Source: Massilia phyllostachyos
GTDB lineage: Bacteria > Pseudomonadota > Gammaproteobacteria > Burkholderiales > Burkholderiaceae_D
Assembly: GCF_021044825.1 (NCBI RefSeq)
Contig: NZ_JAJNOC010000002.1
Coordinates: forward strand, 1-64,000
Reading direction: 5' to 3'
Length of the DNA: 64,000 nucleotides
Below, in pieces: positions 33,630 to 41,936 of this stretch; within the stretch, counting starts at the first letter, position 1; every line of letters starts with the position of its first letter. The notes under the pieces are model-generated. The model did not search any database and was not told where the DNA came from. It was given only the letters and a program-made list of their open reading frames with translations. The translations under genes and the position numbers were made by a program.

Positions 33630-34588
33630 GCACCCTGAGTTCGCGCCAGCTGCTGCGCCTGATCCTCGTCATCCAGGCGCTCGCGGCTCTCGCCATCGGC
33701 CTCGCCGCCGTGAACATCCTGGGCGCCAGCCGCTGGCAAGGTTTGCTGGCGGGCCTGGGCAGCGTGCTGCTGGTGCGCCTGCTCATCAACGCCAACAACT
33801 TCGTGATGAGCGTGCGCTACGCCAGCCCGACGCCGCACGCCTTCCGGGTGCGCCCGCTGGCGAGCCTGCGCATGTTCTTCGAGGAGTTCGCGGCCAGCAT
33901 GCTGCAGTCGTCCTGGACCATGCCGCGCGCGCGGCCCTGCATGCGCGTCCACGCCAGCAATGACGGGTCGAGTGCGCCGCCGGCGCTGCTCCTGCACGGC
34001 TACGGCTGCAACAGCGGCTACTGGTCGCACCTGACGCCGCGCCTGGACGCGGCCGGCATCAGCCACGCCGCCATCGACCTCGAGCCGCTGATGGGCGACA
34101 TCGACGGCTATGCGCCGCGCGTGCAGGCGGCGGTCGACCGGCTGTGCGCCGCGACCGGCGCCGGGCAGGTCGTGATCGTCGCGCACAGCATGGGCGGCCT
34201 GGTCGCGCGCGCCTGGATGCGCGCCCACGGCACCGCCAGGGTAGCGCGCGTGATCACACTCGGCACGCCGCACCACGGCACCTGCCTGGCCGCCTTCGGC
34301 CTCGGCCTGAACGCGGCCCAAATGCGGCGGGCCTTCAAGGACGAGCCGCCCGAATGCGCCTGGCTGCGCGAGCTGGCGCAAGGCGAAGAAGCGCAGGCGC
34401 GCGCCCTCGTCACCTCGCTCTACAGCCACCACGACAACATCATCGCCCCGCAGACCTCGAGCGAATTGCCGGGTGCGCGCAACCGCGCTTTCGGCGGCAT
34501 TGGCCACGTGGCGCTGGGCCGCAATGCGCGCGTGCTGGACGTGGTGATGGACGAGATCGCACAGGCCCGGCGCGAACGCGTGTATTGA
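33626..34588 (+). CDS. lipase-like alpha/beta hydrolase, membrane-anchored
   Basis: 320 residues. Two N-terminal hydrophobic helices (about 10-58) are followed by an alpha/beta-hydrolase domain with ALLLHGYGCNSGYW (oxyanion region). The nucleophile elbow is VVIVAHSMGGLVAR (Ser), then LGTPHHGTCLA and a late Asp/His region (SHHDNII, GGIGHVAL). It resembles triacylglycerol lipases. It is coupled by a 4-base overlap to the GMC gene, suggesting that one frees an alcohol or ester the other oxidises. That link is inference. Confidence 0.82.
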   Translation: MSTLSSRQLLRLILVIQALAALAIGLAAVNILGASRWQGLLAGLGSVLLVRLLINANNFVMSVRYASPTPHAFRVRPLASLRMFFEEFAASMLQSSWTMPRARPCMRVHASNDGSSAPPALLLHGYGCNSGYWSHLTPRLDAAGISHAAIDLEPLMGDIDGYAPRVQAAVDRLCAATGAGQVVIVAHSMGGLVARAWMRAHGTARVARVITLGTPHHGTCLAAFGLGLNAAQMRRAFKDEPPECAWLRELAQGEEAQARALVTSLYSHHDNIIAPQTSSELPGARNRAFGGIGHVALGRNARVLDVVMDEIAQARRERVY

Positions 34589-34635
34589 CGCGGGGCGTGG
34601 TACAGTAGGTCCAACGCCGCAACCGGAGCGCCGTC

Positions 34636-35385
34636 TTGGCCCGCATCCTGATCATCGAAGACAACCCCGCCAACGTCGAGCTGATGGCGTTCCTGCTCAG
34701 CGCCTATGGCCACACGCCCGTCAGCGCCCCCGACGGCGCACGCGGCGTCGCGGCCGCCCGCGCCGAGCGGCCTGATCTCGTCGCCTGCGACGTCAACCTG
34801 CCCGGCATGAACGGCTTCGAGGTGCTCGCCAGCCTCAAGGCCGAGCCGCAGCTGGCCGGCGTGCCGGTGCTGGCCGTCACCGCGCTGGCGATGGCGGGCG
34901 ACCGCGAGAAGGTGCTGGCGGCCGGCTTCGACGGCTACATCAGCAAGCCGATCGAGCCCGAGAGCTTCGTGGCCGAGCTGGAAGCCTTCCTGGTCCCGGC
35001 CGACGCCCCGCCGGCCGCGCAGCCGGCCGTGCTGCTGGTCGACGACGATCCCTTCATGCTGGCGGTCCTGGGCGAAATGCTGGCCGGCGAACCCTGGCGC
35101 GTGCTGAGCGCCGCCTCCGGCGAGGAAGGCCTGGCCTTGCTGGCGCGCGAAGCCGTCCAGGTCATCGTATGCGATCAGTCGATGCCCGGCATGAGCGGCG
35201 CCGAGATGCTGTCCCGCGCCGCCGCCCTGTATCCGCACACCGTGCGCCTGATGCTGACCGGCCAGCAGGACCTGGCCGGCGTCGAAGCCGCCGTGCACAG
35301 CGGCGTCGCCCACGCCCACTACGCCAAGCCCCTGTCCGCAAAAAGCCTGCGCGAACACATCGCCGCGGCCCTGCGCTCCCTTTAG
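34636..35385 (+). CDS. response regulator with two receiver domains, no output domain
   Basis: 249 residues. Receiver 1 (1-118) has EDNPAN, phosphoacceptor Asp in DLVACDVNLPGMNGFEV, and the Lys in YISKPIEP. Receiver 2 (about 132-249) has DDDPFM, the acceptor in VIVCDQSMPGMSG, and YAKPLS. There is no DNA-binding or enzymatic part. It may act as a phosphate sink or relay. The start is TTG at 34636, since no ATG fits before the first strand. Confidence 0.85.
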   Translation: MARILIIEDNPANVELMAFLLSAYGHTPVSAPDGARGVAAARAERPDLVACDVNLPGMNGFEVLASLKAEPQLAGVPVLAVTALAMAGDREKVLAAGFDGYISKPIEPESFVAELEAFLVPADAPPAAQPAVLLVDDDPFMLAVLGEMLAGEPWRVLSAASGEEGLALLAREAVQVIVCDQSMPGMSGAEMLSRAAALYPHTVRLMLTGQQDLAGVEAAVHSGVAHAHYAKPLSAKSLREHIAAALRSL

Positions 35386-35442
35386 AAGCCCGCTTCTAGC
35401 GCGCGTCCCTAAAATGGTCTTCATCGACCATCAGGACCCATC

Positions 35443-35919
35443 ATGAGCAAGAAACTCCCCGACCCGGACGACGACGAGGCGCTCGCGCGCGCGGTGCGCG
35501 ACTCGGCCCGGCAAATCTGGCAGGCCGGCCTGGGCGCCTTCGCCAAGGCGCAGGAAGAGGGCGGCAGCGCCTTCACGCGCCTGGTGCGCGACGGCAGCGC
35601 GCTGCAAAAGCGGGCGCGCGAAGTCGAGGAAGCCGCCGACATCGTCGGCCGCAAGGCCAGCCGCGCGGTCGCGCGCGAGAACCGCCGCACCGGCGGCTCC
35701 TGGGGCAAGCTGGAGCAGGTCTTCGAGGACCGCGTGGCGCGCGCCCTGGCCACCATCGGCGTGCCGGCCGCCAGCGAAGTCGAGGCCCTGCGCCGCCGCG
35801 TCGACGAACTCGAACGCATGCTGCTTGATCTGGCCGGGCGCCTGCCGCCGGCCTCCGCACCGCGCAAGCGCCGCGCCGCCAAGTCCCCATCCGGGCCGGA
35901 GGGCGGCGAAGGCGCTTGA
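35443..35919 (+). CDS. phasin-family protein (PhaI/PhaF-like)
   Basis: 158 residues. The helical core SARQIWQAGLGAFAKAQEEG is the phasin signature of PHA-granule proteins, and the C-terminus is basic (PRKRRAAKSP), resembling short PhaF DNA-binding tails. A leucine-zipper-like helix VEALRRRVDELERMLLDLA precedes it. It is next to a PhaD-like regulator. Massilia-type bacteria commonly store PHA, so granule binding is a fair inference. Confidence 0.82.
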   Translation: MSKKLPDPDDDEALARAVRDSARQIWQAGLGAFAKAQEEGGSAFTRLVRDGSALQKRAREVEEAADIVGRKASRAVARENRRTGGSWGKLEQVFEDRVARALATIGVPAASEVEALRRRVDELERMLLDLAGRLPPASAPRKRRAAKSPSGPEGGEGA

Positions 35920-35995
35920 GCAGCCCTTGCCGGCAATGCCTGTTTGGCACCATTTGGTGTTATCCTCGCGGCTGGAACCATAAACAGCGCCCTTC

Positions 35996-36691
35996 ATGCA
36001 ACAAAAAGCTCCACGCCGGACCCGCGAACGCATCCTCGAGCTCTCGCTCAGGCTGTTCAACGAGTTCGGCGAGCCGAACATCACGACGACCGTCATCGCC
36101 GAGGAGATGAATATCTCGCCCGGCAACCTGTACTATCACTTCCGCAACAAGGACGACATCGTCAACTCGATCTTCGCCGGCTTCGAGACCGAGATCGAGC
36201 GCATCCTGACGGTGCCGGCCGGACGCCGCTCGAACATGGAAGACGTCTGGCTCTACCTGCACCTGATGTTCGAACTGATCTGGCGCTACCGCTTCTTCTA
36301 CCGCGACCTCAACGACCTGCTGTCGCGCAACCGCAAGCTCGAGCTGCACTTCAAGGCCATCCTGGCCCACAAGATCAAGGTCGCGCGCCAGCTGTGCGAA
36401 GACCTGCGCAGCGAAGGTTCATTGGAAGCGTCCGACCAGCAGATCGGCGCCATGGCGACGAATATGGTGGTGGTGGCGACCTACTGGCTGTCCTACGAAT
36501 ACGTGCGCAACCCGCGCAAGTACAGCGAGCAGCAGGCGATCGCCGACGCGCTCGCGCGCGGCTGCTACCAGGTGCTGTCGATGCTCGGGCCCTACCTGCG
36601 CGGCGACACCCGCCTGCTGTTCGAGAAGCTGTCCGAGGAATACCTCAAGAAGCTGTCCGCCGAGGCCCGCCCCGGCGCCGAATTCCTGTAA
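35996..36691 (+). CDS. TetR-family regulator, PhaD-like
   Basis: 231 residues. The N-terminal TetR helix-turn-helix (about 8-56) reads RRTRERILELSLRLFNEFGE and ISPGNLYYHFRNKDDIV, very like PhaD of pseudomonads. The ligand-binding part with EDVWLYLHLMFELIWRYRFF also follows PhaD. PhaD activates pha genes in pseudomonads. Here only a phasin gene is next to it, so control of that gene is likely but untested. Confidence 0.85.
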   Translation: MQQKAPRRTRERILELSLRLFNEFGEPNITTTVIAEEMNISPGNLYYHFRNKDDIVNSIFAGFETEIERILTVPAGRRSNMEDVWLYLHLMFELIWRYRFFYRDLNDLLSRNRKLELHFKAILAHKIKVARQLCEDLRSEGSLEASDQQIGAMATNMVVVATYWLSYEYVRNPRKYSEQQAIADALARGCYQVLSMLGPYLRGDTRLLFEKLSEEYLKKLSAEARPGAEFL

Positions 36692-36704
36692 CGAACCCGA
36701 TCCC

Positions 36705-37244
36705 ATGAAAACCCTGGCCGTCTACTGCGGCGCCTCGCACGGCGTCAATCCTCTCTATACCGATGCCGCGCGCCTGCTGGCGGCGAGCCTGGTCGAACAC
36801 AATATCGGCCTGGTCTACGGCGGCGGCAAGGTCGGCCTGATGGGCGTGATCGCCGACGAGGTGCTGCGCCTGGGCGGCGAAGCCACCGGCGTCATCCCCA
36901 AGGCGCTGGTGGAGCGCGAGGTCGGCCACGCGGGCCTGACGCGCCTGTTCGTGGTGAAGGACATGCACGAGCGCAAGGCCATGATGGCCGAGCTGTCGGA
37001 AGGCTTCATCGCCATGCCGGGCGGGATGGGCACGCTGGAAGAGCTGTTCGAGATGGTGACCTGGGCCCAGCTCGGGATCCATGCCAAGCCGATCGGCCTG
37101 TACAACCCGAACGGCTTCTGGGACAAGCTGGTGGAGTTCGTGCGCCACCAGAGCGCGGAAGGCTTCGTGCGGCCCGAGCACCTGGGCCTGATGCGCGTGG
37201 AATCGGACGCGCACGCCCTGATCCGCAGCCTGCACGCAGCCTAG
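36705..37244 (+). CDS. LOG-family protein (TIGR00730)
   Basis: 179 residues. The Rossmann-like fold begins LAVYCGASHGVNPLY and has GLVYGGGKVGLMGVIAD. The family's catalytic motif is PGGMGTLEELFEMVTW (PGGxGTxxE). It cleaves nucleoside monophosphates of the cytokinin type (5'-monophosphate phosphoribohydrolase). It is 13 bases after the TetR gene. Its stop overlaps the stop of the minus-strand receiver gene. Confidence 0.92.
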   Translation: MKTLAVYCGASHGVNPLYTDAARLLAASLVEHNIGLVYGGGKVGLMGVIADEVLRLGGEATGVIPKALVEREVGHAGLTRLFVVKDMHERKAMMAELSEGFIAMPGGMGTLEELFEMVTWAQLGIHAKPIGLYNPNGFWDKLVEFVRHQSAEGFVRPEHLGLMRVESDAHALIRSLHAA

Positions 37245-37624
37245 CAGAAGCCGTGCCGCCCCAGCGCGGCCTTCAGCCCGTCCCTGAATTCCGTGTAATC
37301 GAGCGCCTTGTGCACGTACTCGATCGCGCCCAGCGCATCGGCGCGGCTGCGGTCGGCCGCCAGGTTCGACCCTGACAGGACGATCGCCGGCACCCGCCTG
37401 CCGGCGTGCTCGCGCAGTCTGCCGAGCAGTTCAAAGCCATCCACGCGCGGCATCTTGAGGTCGAGCAGGATCAGGTCGAAGCGCTGTGCGCCGGCCAGCT
37501 GCCACGCTTCCTCGCCGTCGCAGGCGACCACGATCCGGTGCGGGATGGTGCAATCGTCGAGCGCGCGCCGGGTCAGCATCACGTCGAGCAGCAGGTCGTC
37601 GACCAGGAGAATGTCTTTCGTCAT
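37241..37624 (-). CDS. single-domain response regulator
   Basis: 127 residues, one receiver domain: DILLVDDLLLDVMLTRRAL (acidic pair), phosphoacceptor Asp in LILLDLKMPRVDGFEL, Ser in LSGSNLAA and Lys in YVHKALDYTEF. It is of the Rcp1-like type that stands alone. It is the last gene of the c-di-GMP operon, 44 bases after the GGDEF gene. Confidence 0.85.
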   Translation of the reverse strand: MTKDILLVDDLLLDVMLTRRALDDCTIPHRIVVACDGEEAWQLAGAQRFDLILLDLKMPRVDGFELLGRLREHAGRRVPAIVLSGSNLAADRSRADALGAIEYVHKALDYTEFRDGLKAALGRHGFC

Positions 37625-37668
37625 GGCCTGCGATGCTAGCAAAACGCGGCCGATGCGGGCGCGCGCGT

Positions 37669-38766
37669 TCAGGCCGACACGATGCGGTCGCGTCCTTCTT
37701 CCTTGGCCCGGTACAGCGCCTTGTCGGCGCGGTGGATGGCGTCGGCGAAGGGCTCGCCCGGCTGGCGCGTGGCCAGGCCCGCCGAGAAGCTGATGCGGCG
37801 GTCCTCGACGCCCGGCACCGGCATCGCGTGCACGCCGTCCAGCATCCGTTCCAGCACGCCGCGCGCGTCGTCCAGCGAGGCGTCCGGCAACAGCAGCAGG
37901 AATTCCTCGCCGCCCCAGCGCGCCAGCACGTCCTCGCCGCGCAGGCAGGCGCGCGCCGCCTGCGAGAAGCAGCGCAGCACGCTGTCGCCGGCGGCGTGGC
38001 CGCACTGGTCGTTGACCTGCTTGAAGAAATCCATGTCGAGCAGGGCGATGCAGGTGCCGCGCGTGGACGGCTGGCGCCGTTCCTCGGCCGCCAGCACCTC
38101 GTGCATGCGGCGCCGGTTCACCAGCGAGGTCAGTTCGTCGACCGTGGCCAGCACGCGGATGGTGTCGAGGGCGTCGGACAGTTCGCGCCGCTGGTGCTTC
38201 AGGCGCGAGCGCAGCTTGTGCATCTCGCCGCTCAGGAGCGCCGTGGAGAGCAGGGCGGCGGCCAGGTAGCCGAAGCTCTGCGCCTCCTGCGCCGGCGGGA
38301 AGCGCGCCGGGTCCGAGGCGGCCAGGTACCACATGGTGGCGCCCATGCCGGCCAGCGCCGTGAGCGACAGCATCAGGGTCTGGCGCGGGCGCGCGGCGAA
38401 CATGCAGAAGGCGATCACCACCACCGTCATCACCAGGGTGGCGCCGCGCAGCGGGCCCGAGATCGCGTACAGGAACATGGTGCACACCAGCGAGAACAGC
38501 GCCTGGGACACGGCCAGCTGGTCGGGCTTGAGGCCGATGCGGGCGCTGAAGCGGATCAGGAGGTAGAAGCCGGCGGCGACCGCGCAGCCGTAGCGGATCA
38601 GGGGATGCGCCACCGCCGGGTCGCTGAAGCCGTGGTCGATCTGGACCAGGATCTGGACGATGCAGGCCACGTACAGCAGGCAGGTGGCGGCCCAGTAGTG
38701 CAGCATGCGGCGCAGGCCGGGATCGACCCCGCAGACCAGTTCGACGAGGCGGCGCAATCGCTTCAT
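37669..38766 (-). CDS. membrane diguanylate cyclase (GGDEF)
   Basis: 365 residues. Six predicted N-terminal helices (about 20-190) are followed by a short coiled coil (LRSRLKHQRRELSDAL) and a GGDEF domain with active site RWGGEEFLLLLP (GGEEF, intact). The upstream LDMDFFKQVNDQCGH holds the metal site. It makes c-di-GMP from GTP. No RxxD inhibition site is visible five residues before the GGEEF, where CLRGEDVLA stands. It overlaps by 4 bases the end of the upstream GGDEF-EAL gene. Confidence 0.9.
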   Translation of the reverse strand: MKRLRRLVELVCGVDPGLRRMLHYWAATCLLYVACIVQILVQIDHGFSDPAVAHPLIRYGCAVAAGFYLLIRFSARIGLKPDQLAVSQALFSLVCTMFLYAISGPLRGATLVMTVVVIAFCMFAARPRQTLMLSLTALAGMGATMWYLAASDPARFPPAQEAQSFGYLAAALLSTALLSGEMHKLRSRLKHQRRELSDALDTIRVLATVDELTSLVNRRRMHEVLAAEERRQPSTRGTCIALLDMDFFKQVNDQCGHAAGDSVLRCFSQAARACLRGEDVLARWGGEEFLLLLPDASLDDARGVLERMLDGVHAMPVPGVEDRRISFSAGLATRQPGEPFADAIHRADKALYRAKEEGRDRIVSA

Positions 38767-41492
38767 GCAGTCTCCATGGCGGCGGCCCCGGCAGCGGATT
38801 GCGCTTGCCCGGCCAGTAGTTCGGCGATGCGTTCCGGCGGCACCGGACGGCTGTACAGATAGCCCTGCATCTCGTCGCAATCGTTGGCGCGCAAAAAGGC
38901 GCGCTGCTCCTCGGTCTCGACGCCTTCGGCGATCACGCGCAGGCCGAGCTTGTGGCCGAGCGAGATCACGGCCATCGCGATCGCCTGGTCGTCGCCGCAG
39001 TGGGCGAGGTCGGCCACGAAGCTCTTGTCGATCTTCAGGCGGCTGATCGGGAAGGACTTCAGCGCCGACAGGCTCGAGTAGCCGGTGCCGAAGTCGTCGA
39101 TCGACAGCGCCACGCCCATCGCCTCGATCTCGCGCATCTTTTCGACCGCGCGTCCGAGGTCGCGCATGATCGCGCTCTCGGTGACCTCGACCTCCAGCTG
39201 GCGCGGCGCCAGGCCGCTGTCGCGCAGGGCGCCGGCGATGCGTTCGACCAGGCGCTTTTCCTCGAACTGGCGGGCCGAGACGTTGACCGACACCGCCAGC
39301 TCGGGCAGCCCGGCGGCGCGCCAGGCCTCGACCTGGGCGCAGGCGGTGCGCAGCACCCAGTCGCCCAGCGGGACGATCAGGCCGCTCTCCTCGGCCAGGC
39401 CGATGAAGCGCAGCGGCGAGATCTGGCCGTGCTCGGGATGGTTCCAGCGGATCAGGGCCTCGACCCCGAACAGGCGGCCGCTCCTCAGGTCGACCTTGGG
39501 CTGGTACAGCAGCTGGAACTGGCAGGCGCCCGCGCAGGGCCCGCCATTACACGCGTCCAATGCACTGCGCATACCCTCCAGCAGCACCAGCTTTTCCTCC
39601 ATGCTGGCGTTCATCTCGCTCGCATAGAACTGGAAACTGTTCTTGTTTTCCTTGGCGCGGTACATCGCCGCATCGGCGTTCATCATGAGGGTATTGGCAT
39701 CCAGGCCGTCACGCGGATAGAGTACCACGCCCATGCTGCAGCTGACCTGGACTTCCTGGCCCTCGACGTCGACCGGCTCGGTGACCGCCTGGCGCACCTT
39801 TTCCAGCAGCGGCGTGAGCGCCAGCGGGTCGCTAGAGGAATCCGGCAGCAGGATCACGAATTCGTCGCCGCCGAAGCGCGCCAGGGTGTCGCTGCGGCGC
39901 AGGCACTGCGCCATGCGCTCGCCCACCACCTTCAGCAGTTCGTCGCCGGCGTTGTGGCCGAGGCCATCGTTGACCAGCTTGAAGCCGTCCAGGTCGATGA
40001 AGGCCAGGCCCACGCTGCCGCCCTTGCGCTCGGCCTCGCGGATGGCCTGGCCGAGGCGGTCGCGCAGCAGGCTGCGGTTCGGCAGGCCGGTGAGTTCGTC
40101 GTGGTGGGCCAGGTGGCGGATGCGCTGCTCGGCGAGCTTGCGCTCGGTGATGTCGCGCACGATCGTCACCACGCCGCCCTCGACCGGCACCACCTGGCGC
40201 TGCAGCCAGCGCCCGGCCGCGGGCGCCAGGTGCGCCAGCCATTCGGCTTCGCGCGCCACGCCGTCGCCGGCCACCGCCGCCAGGTCGTCGAAGATGGCGG
40301 CGCCAAGATACGCCGGCAGCAGCACCGACATGCGCCTGCCCTCCATCGCGGCCTTCGGCAGACCGGTGAGCTGCTCGGCGCGGCCGTTGGTGGTCTCGAT
40401 CAGGAAGTCGAGCAGCGCGCCGTTCGGCGCGCGCACGGTGCGCAGCACGAAGAAGGCGTCGGGGCTGGCTTCGGAGGCGGCGGCGTAGGTCTCCTGCGCG
40501 CGGCGCTCGCGCTTCTTCGCCTTGGCCAGCTGCCAGGACCAGGCGCTCACCAGCGACACCACCAGCACCAGGAGCGCGGTGCCGGCGCCGGCCCCGAGCA
40601 GCCAGGCGCGGCGCCCCTGGGCAAAAACGGCCATCTGCTCGGCCTCGGACAGGCCGACCACGGCCACCAGCGGGAAGCCGTTCAGGGCGCGGGCGCTGGT
40701 GTAGCGCACTTCGCCGTCGATCCCGTCGCGGCCCAGCGCCACCCCGTCGATGGCATCCGGCGCGATGCGCTGGCCCCAGGAGACGGCGTCGCCGATGCGC
40801 ACGGCGCGCACCACGCCATCCTCGCCGGCCACGCCGAGCAGGCCGCGCTCGCCCTGGCGCGAGCGTTCGTAGGAACTGGTGAAGAAGGCCGGGTCGACCG
40901 CCACGCTGGCCACGCCGGCGAAGCGGCCGGCGGCGTCGTCGATGCGGCGCGAGAACACCACGTGCGGCTCGCGCCGGCCGATGGTCTCGCTCACGAAGGG
41001 CATGTGCGAGACGCGCTCGCGGTGCACCGCGAACCAGGGCGCATGCGAGACGTCGCTGCCGCGCCGCACGGCGGGGTTGGCGGCCAGCACGCGCCCGTCG
41101 GCGCCGATGATCGCGACCCGGAACACCACGCTCGGCGGCAGCAGGCCCTTGGCGCTCATGGCGCCGAGCGCCGCGCCGGGTCCGTTCATCTCGACCGCGT
41201 ACTGCAGCACGCGCAGGGTCTGGTCGATGCCGCTCAGGCTGCGCGCCATCTGCGCTTCATAGGTGTCGACCAGTTCGCGCGTGGCCTCGACCGCCGCCGC
41301 GCGCGCCGCTGATTCCTCCTGGCGCACCATGTGCAGGGTCCCGGCCCACAGCGCCGCCACCAGCAGCAGGGCGAACAGCGGCAGCGCGACGTGGGTCTCG
41401 AGGGCGCGCCCGAGCAGGCGCACCAGGGCGGCGCGGCGGCCGTCGACCCGAGGGGCGCGTACGGCGCGCATCCGGAGCGAGAAGCGGCCCAT
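38763..41492 (-). CDS. GGDEF-EAL sensor protein with periplasmic Cache-like domain
   Basis: 909 residues. A helix at about 35-52 and another at 295-318 bracket a periplasmic dCache-like domain (about 60-285). A PAS-like domain follows (335-450), then GGDEF (455-620, motif RFGGDEF at 540-545 intact) and EAL (662-900, EAL at 678-680, DDFGTGYSS at 799-807, EGVE near 860, all intact). It may both make and break c-di-GMP. A short cysteine-rich insert, C648, C653 and C657, precedes the EAL core. It lies third in the operon. Confidence 0.92.
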   Translation of the reverse strand: MGRFSLRMRAVRAPRVDGRRAALVRLLGRALETHVALPLFALLLVAALWAGTLHMVRQEESAARAAAVEATRELVDTYEAQMARSLSGIDQTLRVLQYAVEMNGPGAALGAMSAKGLLPPSVVFRVAIIGADGRVLAANPAVRRGSDVSHAPWFAVHRERVSHMPFVSETIGRREPHVVFSRRIDDAAGRFAGVASVAVDPAFFTSSYERSRQGERGLLGVAGEDGVVRAVRIGDAVSWGQRIAPDAIDGVALGRDGIDGEVRYTSARALNGFPLVAVVGLSEAEQMAVFAQGRRAWLLGAGAGTALLVLVVSLVSAWSWQLAKAKKRERRAQETYAAASEASPDAFFVLRTVRAPNGALLDFLIETTNGRAEQLTGLPKAAMEGRRMSVLLPAYLGAAIFDDLAAVAGDGVAREAEWLAHLAPAAGRWLQRQVVPVEGGVVTIVRDITERKLAEQRIRHLAHHDELTGLPNRSLLRDRLGQAIREAERKGGSVGLAFIDLDGFKLVNDGLGHNAGDELLKVVGERMAQCLRRSDTLARFGGDEFVILLPDSSSDPLALTPLLEKVRQAVTEPVDVEGQEVQVSCSMGVVLYPRDGLDANTLMMNADAAMYRAKENKNSFQFYASEMNASMEEKLVLLEGMRSALDACNGGPCAGACQFQLLYQPKVDLRSGRLFGVEALIRWNHPEHGQISPLRFIGLAEESGLIVPLGDWVLRTACAQVEAWRAAGLPELAVSVNVSARQFEEKRLVERIAGALRDSGLAPRQLEVEVTESAIMRDLGRAVEKMREIEAMGVALSIDDFGTGYSSLSALKSFPISRLKIDKSFVADLAHCGDDQAIAMAVISLGHKLGLRVIAEGVETEEQRAFLRANDCDEMQGYLYSRPVPPERIAELLAGQAQSAAGAAAMETA

Positions 41493-41493
41493 G

Positions 41494-41928
41494 TCAGCGC
41501 AGCACCAGCACCGGACGCACGCTGGCGTCCAGCGCGGCGCGGTCGATATAGCCGATCATCGACGGGTTCTCGGCCACCATGCGGCGCACGCTGGCGCTGT
41601 CGGGCGCTTCGCGCGGCGGCTGGCCGCGGCCGGTGAACACCATCTTCGACCAGTGCGCCTTGAGCAGGGCCGGGGTCTTGCCGGTCACCTGCTGGTAGAA
41701 GCCGTCGCGCTCGGGCGAGCCGAGGCGCTGGTCGAGCGCCACCGCCTCCAGCCCGCCGGGAAAGCGTCCCGACTGGCCGAGGAAGATCGCGGCTACCTGG
41801 TCGCCATTCAGGGCCGGGGCCTGGCTGCGCGCCGACACGATCACCACCAGCTCGGCGCTGGCGTCGGCGGCGGCCAGCGCCAGCAGCAGGGCGCAAGTGC
41901 GGTGCAGGAGGCGGATGCGATCCATCAT
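41494..41928 (-). CDS. PstS-like periplasmic binding protein, small
   Basis: 144 residues. A signal peptide ends ADASAE (about residue 25). A short PBP_like_2-type domain has LNGDQVAAIFLGQSGRFPGG, GFYQQVTGKTPALLKAHW and MVAENPSMIGYIDRAAL, as in the phosphate-binding family. It is only half the size of PstS, so it probably senses rather than transports. It is 8 bases after the porin gene and 1 base before the GGDEF-EAL gene. An ATG pair at 41928/41925 leaves one residue uncertain. Confidence 0.78.
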   Translation of the reverse strand: MMDRIRLLHRTCALLLALAAADASAELVVIVSARSQAPALNGDQVAAIFLGQSGRFPGGLEAVALDQRLGSPERDGFYQQVTGKTPALLKAHWSKMVFTGRGQPPREAPDSASVRRMVAENPSMIGYIDRAALDASVRPVLVLR

Positions 41929-41936
41929 GCGCCGCC

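Noticed and set aside
38952..41312. 786-residue open frame on the plus strand over the GGDEF-EAL gene
   Set aside because: Composition is shadow-like (HR/RQ/GQ-rich) and the opposite strand encodes intact GGDEF and EAL domains.
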